Shown here in pieces: positions 22,305-37,300 of a stretch of 64,000 nt of DNA. The notes beneath the pieces are model-generated. The model made no database searches. It was not told the origin of the DNA and saw nothing but the letters and a program-made list of their open reading frames with translations. The position numbers were made by a program, and so were the translations under genes. Each line of letters starts with the position of its first letter. Position 1 is the first letter of the stretch. The stretch is taken from contig VWYX01000624.1 in NCBI GenBank assembly GCA_013396525.1, positions 372,001 through 436,000 of the forward strand, given 5' to 3'. Source of the stretch: Chaetorhynchus papuensis (Eukaryota; Chordata; Aves; Passeriformes; Rhipiduridae).

Positions 22305-25300
22305 GTAAGTCCTACTCTTTGCTCTGATTGAGTGATCAGCCTGAGGCACAAAGAGGAGAAAACTACCTGACCATCATAGTTCAGTCAAAAAGAAAGCAGC
22401 AATAACCCAGTATCAACAAGGTATAAAATAATTTCAGCCTAGACAAGGGAAGTAGAGGTGTCTTGCTTCACCAGGCCGTGCTCTTGTTGAGCAGGTGACC
22501 TCTGTCACAAGGTGTGGCACTGAACCCACACAAATTACCTCTGGAGTTTTATTCAACACAAATGAGAGCTGTTAGTCGGTAACATTCTTCATAATCTCGT
22601 GCAATGTTTATAGATGATTTACACTGGTTGGTTGGTTTTAAATGTAAGCCACAAAGCATTTTGAGAGGAAAAAGAAATATTTTTTTCCGTAAAAATGTTG
22701 AAACTATGACCATCAAATGCTGCGGTGTGTAACAAAAGTTGTATATGACAAGACACAGCTAGAAAGTCCACCAATCTACAACTCTGTCCAGTTTTTATTC
22801 CATCTTTCTGTTTAAATTTGTATTAGGGCCTGGAGCGAGAGAAGGTGTTCCCAAGGGCCTGGAGTAGGGGAGTATAACCAGGACACTGGTGTAGGCAACA
22901 CCAAGATGCTGCTCATTCCTAGGAAAGGGCAGCTGTGGCTCACCCTTTCCTCCAGGGACAGCAGAGCAGTTCTTGCTTGCTTGTTCTGCAGAGGTTCCAG
23001 GTGTTGCCAAGCCTCTACAAATATGAAGAGAGGAACTGGGCTGGATAAAGAATGTTGATGGGTTTTTTTCCCATAGGTGCACTCACATTTCAGCTATAGC
23101 AGGAAAAATATAAACTCACAACAGAGGCCTCTACATTTCCAGGCATCCAGTCTGTACATTTGTTTGTTTGTTTTCTTTTTCCTGGTAAAGTCTATGTTCT
23201 CAAGAGTCTCTTCTGAGAGAATATCCTAGCTCATGTGAAGCTGCCAAGGCAGTTCCCCAGCATTCACTGTGCCCCCAGACAGCCTCTGAGAGGTAGTGGA
23301 GCTGCATTATTGTTGTCCTTGGAAAAGGTGTTGCCTCATTTCCTCTTGGGAGACAGCTGGGTTTGATGACTTGTCCAAAGTCATGTTCCAGATCAGCTGT
23401 GGAGCTGGGAGTAGAATTCAGAGGTCTGTGAATGTACCGCCTGCAAGCAGTAAGAACTTATCCAGATAAACACTGCTAAAGAAATCAAATCACTAAAAAA
23501 GGAAGACCAAGAGGTGTTTGCCTGTGAGCTACAAGGCATCAAGTATGTCACGGTACTTGACAGTAGCTTTTTTCTCCCCAGGGTGATCACGTGTGGCTGG
23601 ACACTCAACCAGACAGTGAATTTAATGTCCCTATTGGGGCAGTTGTAAAGGAATCTGACTCAGGACGGATCTTGCTGGAGGATGATGAAGGCAAGGTGGG
23701 CTATGCTATAACCTTCTGTAAAAGTTGAAAATAAAATTTAAAAGTACAAAGTACAAAAGAAGGCCCTATTGGACCATACTAAAGCTCCATCTATCCAGAG
23801 GGTCTGACTTTGATAATGTCTGGTAGCATACACTGAAAGAAAGACTATAGAAATAAGGCAAGCATAGGGTGGTCACCCAGCATCTCCAGGTCCAAGCACT
23901 AGGAAGATTCAGAGCTTCATGAGACAGAGGCTATATCTTTGTGGTTAGGAAAAGGAAATGGATGGGCTCCAATCCCTAAATTTGGTGAAGCTTTAGGTGG
24001 AAACATCATCCCACTGAAATCAATTAATCCCTACCTCATACAGTGTTCTGCTTGTGATGACAGAGTTGCACTCTGAACAGTGTTAAAACTGGTGCTGTTC
24101 AGAACCCACCTGAATGGCTTCATCCAGTCTTTTAAACCATCCAGTCCTGGGGAGCAGCAAACCAGTTAATTCTTGTAGGCCAGTCACCTGTGTGTTAGAA
24201 TATGCTTGCTTGAGCATGCATTATGCTGAAGCTCACTCTAGTCTAACCCAGCTCTCCTTTGCTCACCTCTGAGCCACAGCATCACACATTAAAGTCCGTG
24301 CCTTGCCTTTGTCAGGAACACTGGATCACGGCTCGGAACATGCACATGGTGCGCCTGATGCACCCCTCCTCTGTCCAGGGGGTAGAGGACATGATCTGTC
24401 TCGGGGATCTCCATGAAGCTGGCATGGTGCACAACCTCCTCATCCGACATCAGGAGCACAAAATCTATGTGAGTGTCATGATCGCTTCCAGGTCACTTCC
24501 AGGAACGGCCTCTGCATTTAGCAAGTGACTTGAGCAGCCTGTAAGCCTTTAACACATGAGGCCCTCTGACTTCTTTACTGACTGAGGATGCCAAAGAGAC
24601 ATCATAGTTTTTCTCTTCTTTCACTCAAGTACTTTGGCTGTGAAGAAGAGAACTACCAGCAGCCCCTCAGTCACAGTGCTGGCACAGGTAGTGGCCCCAC
24701 TTACTTTCTCCCGGAGCAGTCATTGCCACCAGTCACTGACACCATGAACTAAATCCAGCCCATGTTACAGCTGCTCTTACCTGGAGGATCAGCCTAACTA
24801 ACTAGTACACAGTGACATGATTTCAATTGTCCCCCAGTCCAAGCCAACATTTACTTGATTTTGATGTAATAAGATGGCTAATGAATAATCTGGATATTTT
24901 GTCCATTACAGGTTTTATCTGTAACTGGGCAATTTGGCATTTTTATTTTCTTTTTTCCTTAGTTTCCAGTTTGTAGTATTATACTTAATATTCACGTTTT
25001 TCCATGCTTTGCCTCCCATGTTATATACAGTACTGGAGAGAAGCTGCCTCTTACAACATAGGTGTGATGATATTTAGTGTAAAAAAGGACTGATTTTGTA
25101 GATGCTGCAGTTATAACTACCAAGGTGTGTGTATAGACCAGCCTGCAGTTGTTTCATGTAGTTTTTGAACAATATTATTGCCTTGCATCTCCACAGCCTT
25201 CAACAGCCTTCATTTCACTGGTGGTGCTCTATACAAATGTTTCTAAATCACTGTATGAATAGCACAACTATGACTTGGCCCATTAGCAAAGTTCAGCTAC

Positions 25301-28300
25301 ATCTGCACTGGAATACAAAAGCAGCTTAACAAAACACTGCAAAACACCTTAGGATAACACAAAAGTGCCAGATCAAATTGGACTTTTGTGTACTTCAGCT
25401 TGAGACAGAGAACTGTGATTTGGCAAGATTACACCTAGCATTCTTCCTTGGGCAAAACCCTCCTTATCCCGGGATGTTTAACAGCAGATGATAGTGAGGA
25501 GCTCATCTCACCCAAGTGCTGCTATGATCTCCCATGCTCCCCTCCTGCCTCTGTTTAGATTTATACTGTGAGTGGCTTTGGTTGTATTCTTGTTTGCAGG
25601 TTTGTTGTAGCGATAATGCTCACAACTGTTTTCCAGACTTACACGGGATCAATCCTTGTAGCAGTGAATCCATACCAGCTGCTGCCCCTCTACACAGTGG
25701 ATCAGATCAGACTGTACTGTAACAAGAGGATTGGAGAGCTTCCACCTCACGTCTTTGCCATTGCAGACAACTGTTACTTCAATATGAAGAGGAATAAGAG
25801 AGATCAGTGCTGTGTGATCAGGTGATTGGGCTCAGAGAGGAAAATAGCAGAAACGAAATCTGGCATGGTTTGGGCCACCTTTGTGGACACAGGAGACCTT
25901 CCAAATGGAAGGGCACAGATAAGACTAGAGACAACAGGAAGGAAATATTTTCTTCCCTGTTTCTTTATTTTCAGTTATGGCTGCAAAAGGTAGAACATAA
26001 GCAAAGGATTTCCAAAGTCCATTGTTTTCCCCCAGAATCTTTGAATCCGGTTGTACATTTTGCATGTGGTCACTACATACAGATACATAACACTTGAGCG
26101 TGTGGGATATAGGGCTATCTTTTACCTCGGAGACAAGATATTTATGTTACATGTAGTTTCTGAGAACAGACATTTCCTGAAGAGAAATATCCTCTGCTAA
26201 CCCGAAGATGAAGGAAAGCTTTCTTTGTCCCATAAAGAATTAATTTTCTGTTTGTCATCAATGTGAAGAACCAGATAGTCTCATTGCAATAGTATCTGAT
26301 TATAGCTGAGTCAATGATGTGCTAACACTAGCATTGACAATCTGGTAATGCAATAAAAAGAAAAGCAAGTGGTCATTTAATTTGCACAGGTACAGAATGT
26401 CTTCCATGGATTTGCTTGTTTTTAATTGGTGGGAGGATTTAGTTCTCGGCCTAAGTCTAAAAAACAACTTAAATTTAAGCAGATAAGATGATGAAAGACT
26501 CAAATTTTCCAGCCTTCTATGAAAGTCTGATCTGCCATTCACAGGGTAAATTTAGAGTTTTGGTTTGTTTTTTTTTAAATACTTGGTCTGCCATGTTACC
26601 AAAAAAAAGAAAGGAAGCCTGTAATGATCTTGTTTCTTACTGCAGTGGAGAATCTGGAGCTGGTAAAACTGAAAGCACAAAGCTAATACTACAGTTTTTG
26701 GCAGCTGTCAGTGGCCAGCATTCCTGGATAGAGCAGCAAATCCTAGAGGCCAACCCCATTCTGGAAGGTGGGTTATTTAGCCAATATGGCTGATTTACCA
26801 CATTTACCGCAGGATAAAAAAAAAATCAAAACCAGATCTTTGAACCATTGTATCTGCTTAACTGGTAACACCCCTGAAACACTGGTGATGCACTGTAGAT
26901 GTTCTCTATACTTTTCTGCCATGTTCCCATGCAGTCCACAGCAGCCTTGCTCTCACGCTGTAGGAGAAGGTGCCACTGTAGTATGTAACCTGGAACTGCT
27001 GGGAGCACAAGAGTCCTTGGGAATGCAGAGCCCAAGGCAAAGCCCCCTAGTTTAGCATTTGCCCTAGACAGTGGCAAAGTGATTGGCCAAGCATGGATAT
27101 ATCGATAGGGGAGCTCCCTGAGACACCCATCTTTCTCTGTACAGGGATCAACGTGTTCCCAGTAAATCCTCCAAGAGATCTTCATACTTGCCCAGATCTC
27201 TTGGCTGGACAGATATAGACCACATTTGGATTATTTGAATATGTCTTTTAGGACACAATTAGCTGGGTGCACAGTATGCCTGCCCCTCTCTTCAGGAGGC
27301 AGACTGAGACAAGCCATGCTCCAGTGCTTCTCAGCACTGTCATTTGGAACACAACTTGTAAAATACTAGCAGCAAAGTGGAAAGGCAAAAAAATAGGCTC
27401 TATGTTCTCGACGAACTGCAATAATCCAGATACTATCTCTGTCCCTTGCCCATTAGCTTTTGGAAATGCCAAGACAATTCGAAATGACAATTCAAGCCGC
27501 TTTGGAAAATACATTGATATTCACTTCAACCAAAATGGTGTGATAGAAGGAGCCCGCATAGAACAGTTTCTCCTGGAGAAGTCCCGGGTTTGCCGGCAGG
27601 TGAGGGCACTGGCAGGTGTACATTCTGCCTGTTCTTGTGTTAGAAGTTTATCCTGACAAGGCTGTCCATTGGCCTATTTCTTTTTTTTTAGGCTCCAGAG
27701 GAGAGGAACTATCACATCTTCTACTGCATGCTAATGGGGATGAATACAGAACAGAAAAAGATGCTAAATCTGGGCACTGCCTCGGAGTACACTTATCTCA
27801 CTATGGTAATAATCTCTGCTTTATTCTCCATTATCACTCTGCCATTTGCTTCTTCCAGCGAGCAATTACAATCACTAGGAGCTGCAGATGGTACTTACCA
27901 AATATGAACAGTGCTTCCCTTAAGAGTACCAGAAGCAGTAACACCAAAAGTGCTGTGAGCATCCATTTCAGACACTTATTGTATTGTCCACCAGTGGGAA
28001 GCAGCTTGTGGCAGGTCAAAGCTTTCTGTCAAAGTCAGACTTAAGAAACATAAAGGACATCTTAAAACAGAATGTGGACAAAATCTCCCACTTTCCCAGA
28101 CATTCAGATTTCAGAGGAATGCAATAGATCTGCCAGGGAATGCCAGAGAGAATGGTAATCAGATATGTGTACCTTAGAGGAAAATGAATAAGAATCCTTG
28201 TCATTATATCTAATAAATCTTATATACATAACGCAGGCAGCTGGCATTCCGCGTAACTTCCCACGATTGCTGTTACCATATCTGGGTTTATGATTCCATT

Positions 28301-31300
28301 GTGGCAGAAGAGGGATCTTCATAGGTGAGATTTTTGAAAATAGCTAATTGATGGTTTAGGACATGAAAGCCATGATGAAAATCCTGTCCTTTAGCCTGTG
28401 TATATACCTCGTATTACATACACCAGCTGGTTTGATTTTGGCTGTTCTACAGCTGTGGAAAAAATGTTCAAGTCCTGCCTCTACTGAAATTAGCTGGAGC
28501 TGGGCATCTAATTTCTAGGAAATGAAAACAAGTCTATAATCTGTTTCTGGAGTCTCAAAAGCAAACCCATTAAAGTAGCGGAGATTTTTTCAAATGTAAT
28601 ATTTTCAAAATATCAGTGATCTTGCAGCAAAGCTCAAGAGTGCAATTAGTGCAATTAATCCATTGGCCATTCCATAAAAAGGCCACTGGGTCAGCAGTAG
28701 GGCAATGTGATACTGAGATAGGAGGATTGGATTAAAGGAGAACAACATATCCATGGTTTTATAAAGGTCAGCTGTTGGCACAAACTGGTATGTTTACATG
28801 CTGTAAACTGAAATGTCTGGGAATATTTCATTTTTGTAATTATCATGCTATATTGTCAGAAACAGCAAGGATAAAAAAGGCATTTCCCCATCTCCATTAG
28901 GTCTGAAAATAGTTTCTATCAGGAGCAGCATCCTAGGACCTGCTGTGCAGGCTTTGATGAAGGTTCTTCTGGTGCTGCCTTGGATGCTTCCATTTGCCTT
29001 CCATTAGGACCTAATATTTTTATTTTGAGATCTGCCTTCTAGTACTTATCCAATCCAGCTTGCTTTGTTTTGGGATGAGGGCTCTTAATTTTCCATTGAC
29101 AAGGGAGAGAGAGAAAACCGAAGGCCTTGTAAATGGCCTTGTAAATGTAGGTAACCTTGTCAAAGCTTCCTGCCCTTTTATCTCCAGAGCAGCCTTCCCC
29201 TCAGCTTTTCCTTTTGGCTTCCCCAGCATTCAGTCTAGCACTGGAGAAATGCATTTTTACCCTCAGTTAATGGGTACTTTTTGAGAGTAAAGATGAAGGA
29301 AGATACAACCATGGGAAGAAGATATACGTCTAAATAGGTTTTTACCTTGCCTCCTTGTGAACTCACAGGACAGCCACCCTGTGTACAAAGGCTTGTCAGT
29401 CTGCAGGTGCTTTCTTCCTTGTCTGGGTAGCAGGAGGATTTTCCTTACCTGTTGATGCGGTGCTTGCAGGGCAACTGCACGTCCTGCGATGGCCGGAATG
29501 ACGCCAAGGATTATGCCCACATCCGCTCGGCTATGAAGATTCTCATGTTCTCAGACTCTGAGCACTGGGACATCAGCAAGCTGCTGGCTGCAATCCTGCA
29601 CCTAGGGAATGTAGAGTTCCAAGGTAAACTCAACATTGACTGTGCTTACCTTTCCTCAGACTCAATGGTAGAGGTGCTTCCCTTAGGTGCTTCCTGTTTC
29701 CACCTGCACAGATTAGGTTGTGCTGCTCTGCCCTGTATTAACAGGTGAACAGACTTGGAAAGGCAGGCAGATAATCACCATGAAATTCTGATTTGTGACT
29801 CCACTGCCAAGTATTTTGAAAAACAGTATATTCTTATTATTTTGTCATGCTGTCAGGTTTCCATGGTTGTAAATAGGCCCTTATCACACAAACTGAAACA
29901 ACAGAGTATAATGCCAGGTTACATTTGCTGATTGTTGTTCTACACAAGCCAGAGGACACAGAAGTGATGTTTGCATGGAGATAATAGCAGTCATCTTCCT
30001 GCTTAAGTCTGCTGAACACTCACCTGCATAGGTGCACTTCTGGTATGGACAGGCACAGTGTGACACCCACCAGCACATGCCAGAAGCTCTCACATTTTAG
30101 AAAATAACTCCTTGCTTTGTGATACAGAGGGCCTGATATAGTGATGCCAGCTGGATTCTTTGGATTAATGCTGACTACTAAAATGAGAGATTTCTTTTAT
30201 TCCCCTTTGTTGTCTAAATTTCCCGCAAGCCAGATACACAGGAAAAATATTTCCAGAAACACATTTTCTGGAGTCAGATATCACTTCCTCAGATCCCCAG
30301 CAGTTACTGTTTTAAATGAATAGCCTTGTCAGTTTGGCTGCTTTTTTTAGCCCGATGTTCTAGACATGAGAGAGCCCTGTAGATCCCAGGATCCCTGGGT
30401 GAAATCAGGACCGTCCTTGGTGAAATCACCAAACCCATCAGTTTCAAATGAGAACTGAGTACCTTGCCACATTCCCAGCACTGTGGGGTCACAGAAATAC
30501 AGCTACATTAACAACAGTGATGGTTCCCCTTGACACTGGCTGTTTCTTCCTTGCAGCGGCTGTGTACGACAACTTGGACTGCTCCGATGTGATGGACTCA
30601 CCACACTTCTCCATTGCCACCAAATTGCTCGAGGTAACGGACTGTCGTCTTCTCTTGCTGGTTGTCCCTTCCCCCTTGTTCCCTGAGCACACTGGCAGAG
30701 CACGTCTTTGGAGTTTATGTGGGAATGTACATTCAACAGGCATGCCCCCTTTGTCCTGCTGATGCTCCAGTCATGCTGTTGTAGACGTCTCTCCAAGCCA
30801 GGAGATCTTTAACTGGGACAGCAAGTTGCTAGTGGATGCTGCTAGACATCACTAGTTTGTCATACCCCTCCTCCTGTTACAAACTTTGCTGGATCTCCTT
30901 TATCCACCTGGAATGACCAGGTTGCTATGACTGTTTCTCCAGGTAGACTCTAGTGAACTCCAGAACAGCCTCACAAACCTCTCCATCATTGTCCGAGGAG
31001 AAAGTGTGTCCAGGCCTCTGAATGTGGTTCAAGCTGCCGATGGGAGGGATGCCTTTGTGAAGGTACTGGTGCTCATGGCTTCCTTGTTTAAAGACTGGGG
31101 ATGCTTTCAGAGCTGTCTTTCTTCCTGGCTGAGGAGCCTTATGTGATTGACCTAGAGGGCTCCAGGCCTTTGCAGTTCTCAGGCACAGCTTGACAGCACA
31201 GTAGCAAGCAGTAAGTTACGTCTCTAATAATGTGCTCCAATTCCTCTTTCATTTTTTTTTTCAGGGTATATATGGACGGATTTTCTTGTGGATCGTGAAC

Positions 31301-34300
31301 AAGATCAACTCAGCCATTTTCAACCCAACTTCTCAGAAGCCTAAAGACAGACGTCAATCCATTGGACTGCTGGACATTTTTGGGTTTGAAAACTTCAGCA
31401 ACAACAGGTAGGAAACTCCAGATGCAATGCAATAGGAAGCTGAAAAAAGGGAAAGAATGAAAAAACAAACAGACACATGCTCTTTCATCATCATCCTGAC
31501 TCTCAGAAAATTCCATTACTGGATTTTCCCAATTATGATCATGCAGATTTAATTTTTTTTCAGTCTTGATCACATTTCTGCCTCCTTCCCCAACCTTCAT
31601 TTCAGTGCAGACATTGCACATGTCTATTCCAGAACCTGAGGAAGGTTCTAAGGGGAGATGGCTATGGAGCTGCTATGGCAGGCAGCCACTATGTGAGGAT
31701 GTAGTATATCCCTGTGTCTCTGTACCAAACTTTCCCATTCCATAGCATTTTACAATGTCTCTTGGGATACATTTGGCATGTAGTACAAATGAGATTGCGT
31801 TGTGTTTCCCATTTCAGCTCATGCTTACATCTTTCTCAGTGTTCTCCCATCCCTTGTTTTTTTCCCGACTGCTTCATTTCTGTACTCCTAAGGGCAGGTC
31901 AGCAAAGTCCCTGGTCCCCTGGTCAGCACACCATTGTGTCACTGCATGTCACTGCTGTCTCTTCCACTGGTGTTTCCATTCCCAAAGCACCGTTTCTGTT
32001 TGCCCTTCTCTCTGGGGGGAACGGCAGGGGCGGGGGGGGGGGGGGGGGGCAGCAGCCCTCTCAGTTGTCAGGTACCATCAGTTCTCAACAAACCATCAGC
32101 ACATACTCTGCAATCTTTTGCAATCCATTTCAATTGATGCCTCTTGCCTTCATCCAGATAATACTCCTCAGTGACTTTTGGAACAGAATCTAGGATCTCT
32201 ACAGTCTGTCTTCTATCTTTTGTGTTCTCTCCTGTTATTTTGTGCTGCTCCCAAAGTCTGCAGTCCCCATGGGTCCTCACTGTGGTGAGCACCCCAGAGG
32301 CACACACAGTGTGCCACAGCAAGTACCAGGTAATGATACTCAGGTGCAGCATAAAGGAGTAACTAACAAAAGAAGTGGAAGTGCCAGTCCAAGCAGAAAC
32401 ATGTCACATGCTCACAAGCGATTTTCACAGTTACATGTTCCCCTTTATCTCTGCAGTTTCTTGAAACACATAAGAGATCTTTTCTTGCCTACTAAACAAC
32501 ATTTAGTCATCAGCTGGCTCCTTGCTGCTGGTCTTTGCCAGAGCAGAAAATGCCTTGCTGCTGGTCTTTGCCAGAGCAGAAAATGCCTCCCTTGTATTGC
32601 TAAGACTGGCAACGTGCAGTGATGGTGGTCACCAGCAGTGTGGAATATGGCAGTGGTATATGTGGATATGCATTTAACGCAGAGGCTAAACAAATAGAAA
32701 CCAGTGCAGCGCTGGCCAAGGATGACCATGGGCTATCATCTTGTCCTTCCACAGCTTTGAGCAGCTGTGCATTAACATTGCAAATGAGCACCTTCAGCAG
32801 TTCTTCGTGCACCATGTCTTCAAGCTGGAGCAAGAGGAATACCTTGCAGAGCACATTGCCTGGAACAACATTGACTTTACTGACAACCGCCAGGCTCTGG
32901 AAGTCATTGCACTTAAGCCCATGAATATCATCTCCCTCATTGATGAAGAGAGCAGGTTCCCAAAGGTAAATTTCTGGTTTCACTTGTAATGCCTGGCTTT
33001 GCACACAGCTCACAGGTAACACTTGGGTTTAGACACACAGAAGTACAAAAGTGGCTTTCAGATACATTAGGAGAGGCAATATCTTCTCCCCATAGATGTT
33101 TCTTTCAAATTAGCTCACTACACAACTGCTTCACTCTCTGCCGGAATGTGCCCTTCCTGGTGCCTTGCTGTTGAAACTCTTACAGCTGTTCCAGACAGAG
33201 AAGGAAGGAGTCTGCATCATTTTACAAGGGCTTCTTAGGAAATCTTTGAAATAATTTATTGTTTGAGTATTGTTCTGCTGTTGGTCTAGGCTGCAGCTTG
33301 CTCTTTCTTCCCCTTGCTGACAGACTTAATTTAGTAATGTTACCATTGTGAGAAACTGAAGGGGAACTACAGGCCTGGCAGCTGACCTTGATGCCAGGAA
33401 AGGTCATAAACAGATCATTTAGAGCACCATCACAGAGCAGGTACAGAACAACAAGTTGATCAGGCCCAGTCAGCAAGGGCCCTGCTTGACTCACCGGATC
33501 TCCTTCCATAACAAGGTGACCTGCTTAGTGCATGAGGGAAAGCCTGTGGCTATTGTCTGCCATGATTCTGTGATTCTGTGAAAATTTATTCTTCAAAGGC
33601 CAGTCATCTCAAACAGAAGAGCAGAGATGAAAGTAACATTTGATCTCAGACATCCCTATAGAGCATTTTCATAGTCTGCAGAGCACGGTGAGGCTAAGCT
33701 AGAGTGTTGGTGCAGGAATCAGATGACAATGGAGGGTGTCCAGAAAAGCAAGCCCCTGCCTCAGCTCATTCGTAGGTTCTTCAGGTAACAATTTTAGAGG
33801 ATCATGTACAGGCAGACAGCTTTCCCCTTTCTTCCCTAAGAAGAGGGTGGCCCCACAGTTAGATCAAGAAAGTACCTCTTCCATGATTCCATGAGCACAT
33901 GACTTCTGAGAGCACAGACCCCACTGCCCTGGGCATGGGCCAGTGCACAGAGCTCACAAGGCCCATGAGGGGATCATGATGGCACCCCTTGAAGAGAAGC
34001 ACCCAGCTGATTGCCTTGCCTCTGGAACTCATGGTCTGGGCATGCTGACTGGGATCTGCTCAGGGATTCTTCCAGGGATCTCTGAGTCTTGCACCAGCTG
34101 GGGAGTGCAAGTACTGTGCCTGCCCAAGAGAAGGAGCAGGCACCCCTTACAGCTTCCTGGGTAGGAGGGTATGAGAAGGTTGGTGGGGGGCTTTGATTGT
34201 GAGGTCCAAAGATCTGGTAAATTGTCAGCAGACCTGGTGATGTTAGTAATGTTATGGGGGCTTGTGTACAGACTTAGAGCACCAGGCCCTGTGCTTGGTG

Positions 34301-37300
34301 GTGTGTTCTGTCACGATGCTTGAGACAGGAGTCTGGGTAAAAGGGCAGATACTTTTGGCACTACTTTCCTCCAGATCTACTACACACATAAGGGCAGAAT
34401 TTGAGCTTTTGTTATCTCTAAGCACCACGTCTGTTTGTTTGCTGAGCACAGGCCAGTGGTGGAGACAATCTGCTTAACCATCCTTTTTTACCTATATTTG
34501 TTTCTAGGGCACAGATGCCACCATGCTTGTCAAAATCAATTCCCTCCATGGTAAAAGTAAAGTCTACATCCCACCTAAGAGTGTTCATGACACCAAGTTT
34601 GGCATCAACCACTTTGCTGGGGTTGTCTTTTATGAATCAAAAGGTGAGCCTATCTCTGCTGGATACGGAGGGTGAAGGGAAGGGCATGACCTGCCCTGGA
34701 TATGTGGCTCTCCAGGGTAGTGTTGATCTGAAGTTGATCAGGAGGTCAGGGGGATTACTCTAAACCAATCTGCAAGTTACTGTAAATTAAGTGGATTTTA
34801 GCTAGACAGAGTGGTGCTAGACCCAGCAGGCTGCAGAGGTGACTGGCTAATTTTGTTTTCATCCTATAGATTTCCTGGAGAAAAATCGTGACACACTGAG
34901 TGCTAATGTAATGCAAGTGGTCCATTCCTCCAAAAACAAATTCCTGAGAGAGATTTTCCAGGTGGAAACAACCCCACCTAGTCTGGGACGTGGCACCATT
35001 CGGCATCTTGGATCTGACCAGGTCTACAAGGTTGGCTTATTGGCACTGTCTTGCAGAAACAACTAATTTCTCCTCCCTTCCATAAAGCACTGGCTGTTCT
35101 TGACCTCCTCTTTCTTTTGCACTGTCTCTGCAAATCCCTATCTCTTTCAATCAAATTGTCTCTGCCAAGGGGGATGCAGGAAAAGTCAGGGTCTGGTGTT
35201 CATGCTGTAAACAAGTGCAGTGTCAGCCCTGTCTCCCAGGTCTGCATCCCTGGACATCTGTGTAGCCATGCCTGCAGGCTGTCTCACAACCACGAGTCGT
35301 GATGCCTCCCCACATGTTGTCATCAACTGGATGTCACTTTGTGACAAAGTTCATGATGGGTCATTATCACAGACTCCACTGTGCCTGGTGTGTCTGTGCC
35401 TAGTGAAAATAAGAGTGTGAAGTGCAGTGGACTAGAAACAGTGTGGGGCACAGTTCAGGTTCTGTGTCCTGCTCCAACTTCCACATACCTTGATTTCTGA
35501 ACATTTAACTATGTAGCGTCACCAGTATGTGAAGGTACTTTTGCTTTTACTGTTTACATATTTGATTTTTCCTGTCAGGATACAGAACAGTCAGCTTGTT
35601 ATCTTACCTATTATCTGTCTATTCTCCTGGCATTGTTTTCTGATCTTGTCCTTTCTTCCTCTGTCTTTGTCCCAGTGTGGCTTTCTGCTGTCCAGAACAC
35701 CTGGCCACTCACAGGTAAACATCCCGGGGGCAAAGAATGTCAGAAGTGGTGTAAGCAGCAACAGAGAGCTGGCTTAGCATCTCTAAAATGCTCTGAATAC
35801 CTCCAGATTAAATATCAGGGGTATCTACATTGCTCTAATGCTCCAATGGGTCTTGTCCCTATAAATAAGGCTGTATTATCAAAAAAAAAAAGAGTACAGC
35901 AGCATGTCAAGAAAGGAAATACCAAATGTGGGATACCCCATGTCAAAATGCACAGAAATTAGCTGTTGATGTTCAAATAAGTGGGACCACCATTGGGAAG
36001 CCTGAGAAGCTGGCTACAGAAAAGAACAATGAATGATGTGCCAGAAAACACATTTTTGTCCTGAGGTCTCAGAGTTCCTTTCCTGACACATCACAACAGA
36101 AAAGTCACCCTTAACTAACAACAAATTTAAATTCACCTTTAACAATGTTGTATATGTGAGATCATGAGGGCATGGGCTTCAGCCTTGTGTGGCCATCCCA
36201 CTGATGGTACAGCAGAAAGGATCTGAGAGTGAAAATCACTTTTAACTCTTACACAGCTAAAATATGTCTATGCTGTTATCATACCCACTTTGGGTGCTTG
36301 CTAGCCCTGAGATGCATCAGAGCTTCAATGAGACATTCCCAGGAGCTCTTTTCCAAAGACATTGATCACTGGAGGGCAGCCTTGGCCTGTAGCTAAAGCA
36401 GGTGGTTGAAATCTGAGTGTTCAAAAGGGCACTTTAGACATAAGAACAGCAGGATGAGGTACCCTAAAGGCCATGGAAGTGAGGGGAGCCACTCAACTTT
36501 AAATTATTTACTTAGAAAAAAATTTCAACAACCCCACAATGGACCCCCAAACCCCCCAAACAAACAAACCAGCCGTGTTGTGCTTCAATGAGCAGTTCAT
36601 TGCCTGTATGTAAAATGCCAGTGGAGTCCCTTTGTCATTTGAAATCTGTACTGTCGTCACTGTAATTTAATGTGCCCATACTGAGATGTAGAAACTTAGG
36701 CCTAACGTGATGATCTGTGTGAAAGACACAGGTGGAACTGTGTTGTCAGAGAGGCTGGGGAAATCTGAAGTACCTCATACATTATCCTCCCGTAAAAGTT
36801 TGCCTTTTCACTGCTTACTGTAGTATTAATGAGCAAGGCTAATCCCTAAGGAACGGGCTGTTCTGGATCTTTAGCATTCCTGGCTATGATGGCAGCAAAA
36901 TGTCTTGCCTGGAGTTTGTTCCTGCTTTGGGAGTGGCTGTTTCTCACCAAGCTTTCAGGCACACCCCCAGGAATCACAGCTTGGCACTCAGGCCTGGCAC
37001 TAAACGCAGCCTTGGTTGGAAGAGACAGGTGCATGTGGGCTTCTGTCGGTGGAATTACTTCCACCACAGCCACCCGCCACTTCTAGGACTTAGTGCCCAA
37101 GTAGGTGAAAGCACTTAGTGGGGGGTTTCTTTACAAGAATAAAACCAAACTAATAAGGTGCAGATGGCCAGTTTAGCTCCCATGTAGGTAAATAATGTTT
37201 TTCTGGTGGTTGTGTGATACTATTGTGTTGTACAAAAATACAAAGGTTTATTAATTGGCCTCTGACAGTGAATTATGTTGCAGTCAGCATGTGCTTTCTC

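Noticed and set aside
22422..22428. TATAAAA as a MYO7B TATA box
   Set aside because: It lies downstream of the start codon, inside intron 1.
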